Source: Prosapia bicincta (Eukaryota > Arthropoda > Insecta > Hemiptera > Cercopidae). From it: DNA of 64,000 bases. The DNA lies in the NCBI GenBank assembly GCA_036971475.1, contig JBAIZL010000002.1, forward strand, positions 52,887,229 to 52,951,228. The letters are read 5' to 3'. Made by a program: the position numbers and the translations under genes. Below the pieces are notes generated by a model that was given only the letters and a program-made list of their open reading frames with translations, was not told the origin of the DNA and made no database searches. This document shows positions 60,803 through 64,000 of this stretch, one piece after another (the first letter of the stretch is position 1; each line of letters begins with the position of its first letter).

Positions 60803-60808
60803 CTCAGG
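60803..60808. repeat. Right target-site duplication of the palindromic element (CTCAGG)
   Basis: Matches 48592-48597. Confidence 0.8.
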
Positions 60809-61722
60809 TCTTAAATTTATTTCCTTATTTATTATATTTTCATTTTTGTTTTTTAATTTTTTGTTTTTGTTTAATTTTTCCTCTGTTTCATTTTTTATTT
60901 TTCTTTGATATTCGTTCGTTATATTTAAGATTTCCCCTTTACTTGTTTCTTGTCCATTTCCTCCTTCATTCATTCGGCAGTGACCCTGCTTCTCGCACTG
61001 TCGCATTAACCCCTCCTTTTTGCTTTGATGCCCTATTGTTGATGCATCTTCTTTTTCCTGGGTTATCTTGCATATTTTTCGGACTTCTTCATTTTCCTCT
61101 ATCTTTTGTATTTTACTTTTAAAGTCCTGGTACACCATTTCCCCTTCTATTTCGAATGTCACAAAGCGTCTATCCATGTTTATCCGTGCCTTTAGGTCAT
61201 ACAGTGTGTTGCACCCCATAATCATCTCCGACCGAAGTTTGGAGACCACTATGAAGATGCAGTCCACTTTTATGCCTTTAATTGTTAAGGGAATTAAGCA
61301 TTGCCGGGTAACCTTTATTTGTGCAGTCTTAATGGCTGTTACAACTCCCACATTGTTGATGGGTAGTTCCAGGAACTTAAGCCCATGCAACTTGAGGTTG
61401 TTGTAAGCTTTTTCTTGAATGACTGACACGTCTGCACCCGTGTCAATCTCTACCTCTATAGAGTGCCCTTCTACCTCACAGTCAATTACAGGGCATGTTT
61501 CTTTCTTCTGGTTACTTTCGCCAATCTCCTTGTCCTCTTCTAACAATTCAGCACGAATATCAAGAGATAGTCCACCAACTCTACGCTCTTGATTTTGGTG
61601 TACTTCATTGTTATTTTCCTGTTGTATTGTTTTTTTATTTTTGTTCTTTAGGTCTTCCGCCTTTCCTTTATTTACTGTTCCCTGTTTCTCCGGGTAATAT
61701 TTCCTATATTTTGTTTGTTGTT

Positions 61723-61770
61723 GGATCTCTAATGGTTGTCTCCTCTTTTCCTTCCTACCATTAGGGATCC
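61723..61770 (-). promoter_or_regulatory. Frameshift-stimulating hairpin, copy 2
   Basis: Same stem and 9-nt spacing as 27654-27701; the same single mismatch is present. Confidence 0.75.
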
Positions 61771-61776
61771 TCTCAT

Positions 61777-63234
61777 TTAGTTTTTTGATTGACCACTTGG
61801 CCCTGGATTTTGAGGTCTCTTTTCTTTTGTCTGTGGGCCTTCTTCCGTTTGGTTTTGTGGCCTGTACTCTGGCCTTTGTTGTTGCCACTGATTTTGCGGC
61901 CTATTTCTTGGTCCCTCTCTTTGGTAGGGCCCCTGTCTCCCGTTTCCTCTCCCTTCTACCGGGTAAGGCTCTTGCCTCCAATTTCCCTTGTATCCGGGGT
62001 TTCTCATTTGGTGTGTAAACCCTCTCCTTTCAGGTTCCCGTTCCTCAGTCCTAGGCTGAGTCCGGTTCCTGGTAGCCTCCTGCTCCATGTTCCTTCGGAT
62101 GTATTTTACCGCCTCCTCTATGTCGGTAGCCGCCATCCCGGAACATCCTATATACATTCTGTTCCCATAATGCTTCATAATCTTCATAATTAACTCCGCC
62201 TGATTGTATGGCGGGGTTAGGTGTCTCGCCGTGTTCACCATTTTTAAGAAATAATTTACCATGTTGTTTGTGCCTCGATGGTATTCATATTTTCCATTTT
62301 CGATTCTTCCTCGAATTCTCTCTTGTGCATGAGATCCCCAAAAGTGGCTAAAGAATCTCTCCTTAACTTCATCATAATTTTCCTCCTCCATATTCATGGC
62401 CAACCACCATTCTTGTGCTGGTCCTTTAAGATGTCTCTCCATTATTTTCCTTTTTTGTCCTTCCTCCATGTCAGGATCAATTTCGGACATTATACCTTCT
62501 AGGTGTTTAATGAAATCAATAGGGTCTTCATCTTCCCTACCGTAGAATTCCTTCTTGCTTTTGTCTCCATTATCACCCATCTCAAACATCCTTGATTTAA
62601 ACAAGGTAGCTATATTTATCCCTTCTCCCATATTCTTTATCTTATTCTCAACTACTTGTACCCTTCTTTCTACTTTTTTGACTTCTCCCTTAACTGTTTC
62701 TACAGTCTGTTTATTTTCACTGACTGTTACCTCTAAGTTATACATCTTTTCTATAGTTTCTTGGATTTTATTTCCCATTTCCTCATTCTTTCTTGTAATT
62801 CCTTCATTTATTTCCTCTATCCTCTTATTCATGATTTCCCAAAGATTCTTAATTTCTTGTTTATCCTCCTCTCTTTCTTTCTTTCTTTCTACTTTTTCCT
62901 CCTCTCTTTCTTTCTTTCTTTGTTCCTCTATCATTTTTACTAATTCTTCTTGTTCCTTTATTCTCCCTTGTTTCTGTTCCTCCATCTCTTTTAATCTTTC
63001 CTGTTTTTGTTCCTCTATCTTTTTTACTAATTCTTCTTGTTCCTTTATTCTCCCTTGTTTCTGTTCTTCCATCTCTTTTAATCTTTCCTGTTTTTGTTCC
63101 TCCATCTCTTTTAATCTTTCCTGTTTTTGTTCCTCCATCTCTTTTAATCTCTCCTGTTTTTGTTCCTCCATCATTTTTTTAAAAAACTCCATCATTTCAG
63201 ATGGTTCTGTGTCTTTTCTCTGTCTTGTCGCCAT
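61777..63234 (-). CDS. gag: Gag-like protein of copy 2, 485 aa
   Basis: Same architecture as the copy 1 Gag: N-terminal coiled coil, capsid-like region with GPAQEWWLAMN and ERFFSHFWGS, and a Gln/Arg/Pro-rich tail without zinc knuckle. It has one additional 11-residue QERLKEMEEQK unit in the coiled coil, a 33-bp tandem-repeat length difference, and scattered substitutions (for example MEEENYDEV for MEDENYDEV). The frame is intact and starts in the same ATGG context. It lies upstream of the palindrome, so Gag could still be made from this copy. Confidence 0.9.
   Translation of the reverse strand: MATRQRKDTEPSEMMEFFKKMMEEQKQERLKEMEEQKQERLKEMEEQKQERLKEMEEQKQGRIKEQEELVKKIEEQKQERLKEMEEQKQGRIKEQEELVKMIEEQRKKEREEEKVERKKEREEDKQEIKNLWEIMNKRIEEINEGITRKNEEMGNKIQETIEKMYNLEVTVSENKQTVETVKGEVKKVERRVQVVENKIKNMGEGINIATLFKSRMFEMGDNGDKSKKEFYGREDEDPIDFIKHLEGIMSEIDPDMEEGQKRKIMERHLKGPAQEWWLAMNMEEENYDEVKERFFSHFWGSHAQERIRGRIENGKYEYHRGTNNMVNYFLKMVNTARHLTPPYNQAELIMKIMKHYGNRMYIGCSGMAATDIEEAVKYIRRNMEQEATRNRTQPRTEEREPERRGFTHQMRNPGYKGNWRQEPYPVEGRGNGRQGPYQREGPRNRPQNQWQQQRPEYRPQNQTEEGPQTKEKRPQNPGPSGQSKN
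61780..61786 (-). promoter_or_regulatory. -1 frameshift heptamer A AAA AAC, copy 2
   Basis: Identical in sequence, frame and position relative to the gag stop to the site in copy 1. Confidence 0.85.
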
Positions 63235-63714
63235 CTTAAAGTCTCGTATTTAACTATCCTTTTATTCCCTTACTAACTTCTCCTACTTCTATATTTTTAC
63301 TATATACTGAGTATTTAATTAAATATTCATTTAGAATTGTGCTCGATGTGATCCGGTTCAGTGTTCCCTTGACCTTGTCTATCTAACGCCTATGTATTCT
63401 ATTTACTTTCATTAATAACTAACATTATTATTTATATTATGCCCTACCGACACCTACTGAATTTTATTTTACTTAATTATTTCCTTTTAATTATTATTAT
63501 TTATTCTAAGTTCTTTTTAATTTCATTTTTATTATAATTAACTCTTATTTAATTTAAAGAACTTCTTTGGTTTTCATTTTATGATTCCTATTATTTTTTA
63601 CAATTTTAATTGAATTCTATTTAATTAATTTTGTTTCACTAGGCTCCTTAGTCGATTTAAATCGGTCTCTATTTGATGTTGACCCGATGTTACAATGTAA
63701 GCATCGAGCCTCAA
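63235..63714 (-). other. Leader region of copy 2
   Basis: 480-nt counterpart of 25743-26222. Confidence 0.7.
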
Positions 63715-63727
63715 ACGTTGGGCGCCA
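63715..63727 (-). promoter_or_regulatory. Primer-binding site of copy 2, tRNA-Lys type
   Basis: TGGCGCCCAACGT on the minus strand, same as copy 1. Confidence 0.85.
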
Positions 63728-63733
63728 TACTTT

Positions 63734-64000
63734 TCTTACCTACTTCTTTTTTATAACCTTTGCCGTTGTTTATTTCTCTTCCTCAATTGCTAAGTCAGTA
63801 AGAAAGTAATGGTTTATCCATTGACTACGAACCTAATTTCATAGACCTGTGCCTCAAGGAATAAACCTCTCAGAGGAACCAACCCCTGAATTTTTGATAA
63901 AACCAATTAGCCTCCGATAAGCCCTGTTCAAGCTCCTTTTCGGGTAGTGGAATCTTTGAGAGACACTTGTGATTTAAAGACTATACCTGGATACCTAGTG
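63734..64000 (-). repeat. 5' LTR of copy 2, first 267 bp in view
   Basis: Collinear with the end of the full-length LTR, including the part just beyond the deletion junction of copy 1's 5' LTR. The rest is outside the window. Confidence 0.92.

Larger units (their letters stand above)
60803..61888 (-). pseudogene. pro: Protease ORF of copy 2, 5' part, severed by the palindrome
   Basis: Minus-strand -1 frame ORF, collinear with copy 1 up to the LRPE residues. It contains the intact retropepsin, with the canonical DTGA active-site motif (copy 1 has DTGV) and the MIMGCNTL motif. After the insertion point the frame continues 43 codons into the palindrome (ending KMAAPISAGTTFTPSQ at 60671), replacing the normal basic tail. 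Protease activity could survive; the tail function is lost. Confidence 0.88.
45441..64000 (-). mobile_element. LTR retroelement copy 2, split by a 12.2-kb insertion
   Basis: Same family as copy 1, minus strand, running off the right edge. From the right: 5' LTR (63734 onward, partial), primer site, leader, gag, protease ORF, palindromic insertion, rest of the protease ORF, polypurine tract, full 3' LTR. Sequence agreement with copy 1 is very high throughout by eye. It again has no reverse transcriptase or integrase. The 5' LTR reaches at least into the region that is deleted in copy 1's 5' LTR. Confidence 0.9.

Overview
The window looks like a gene-poor, AT-rich nuclear segment from an animal, most likely an insect or other arthropod. 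The pointers are: long AT-rich gene-free stretches, many dinucleotide microsatellites, LTR elements primed by a tRNA-Lys-type site, Penelope-type hammerhead motifs, relics of transposon-associated integrase and recombinase genes, and a small terminal-exon candidate but no intact host gene. No rRNA or tRNA gene, CRISPR array or bacterial operon is visible. I cannot name the species.

Layout. 1-1.7 kb is a satellite array of ~137-bp monomers in alternating dimers. 1.7-8.0 kb is old, diverged transposon debris, including inverted-repeat pairs and a relic resembling a tyrosine-recombinase C-terminal domain. 8.1-10.3 kb is a second array of the same satellite family in the opposite orientation, organised as ~700-bp five-monomer blocks. 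10.3-25 kb is mostly anonymous AT-rich DNA with microsatellites, paired dispersed repeats, a candidate terminal exon at 15.6-15.8 kb (minus strand), and a small terminal-inverted-repeat element at 22.9-23.1 kb whose core is a hammerhead-ribozyme motif. 25.0-31.8 kb is LTR retroelement copy 1 (plus strand, 4-bp target duplication). 31.8-45.4 kb is anonymous DNA with microsatellites, a cluster of three hammerhead motifs at 38.9-39.3 kb, and a decayed integrase relic at 44.1-44.6 kb. From 45.44 kb to beyond the end of the window is LTR retroelement copy 2 (minus strand), split by a 12.2-kb nearly perfect palindromic transposon at 48.6-60.8 kb.

The LTR retroelement encodes a coiled-coil Gag and, in the -1 frame, a retropepsin followed by a long basic tail. 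No reverse transcriptase, RNase H or integrase lies between the LTRs. Gag and protease appear joined by -1 frameshifting: a canonical A AAA AAC heptamer sits directly before the gag stop, followed after 9 nt by a 14-bp hairpin, and both copies keep this. It is therefore best read as a Gag-Pro-only, non-autonomous LTR element that would borrow polymerase and integrase from a relative.

The palindrome has ~6.08-kb arms around a 51-bp unique spacer. It sits inside the protease-ORF of copy 2 and is flanked by a 6-bp direct repeat; removing it plus one repeat copy restores the sequence found in copy 1, so it is a real insertion and not an assembly fold. Its AG...CT ends and 6-bp duplication resemble Polinton/Maverick elements. 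Each arm carries three 83-bp subterminal repeats, several internal degenerate tandem arrays, and an outward-facing decayed coding region of unknown family. This is the most unusual object in the window.
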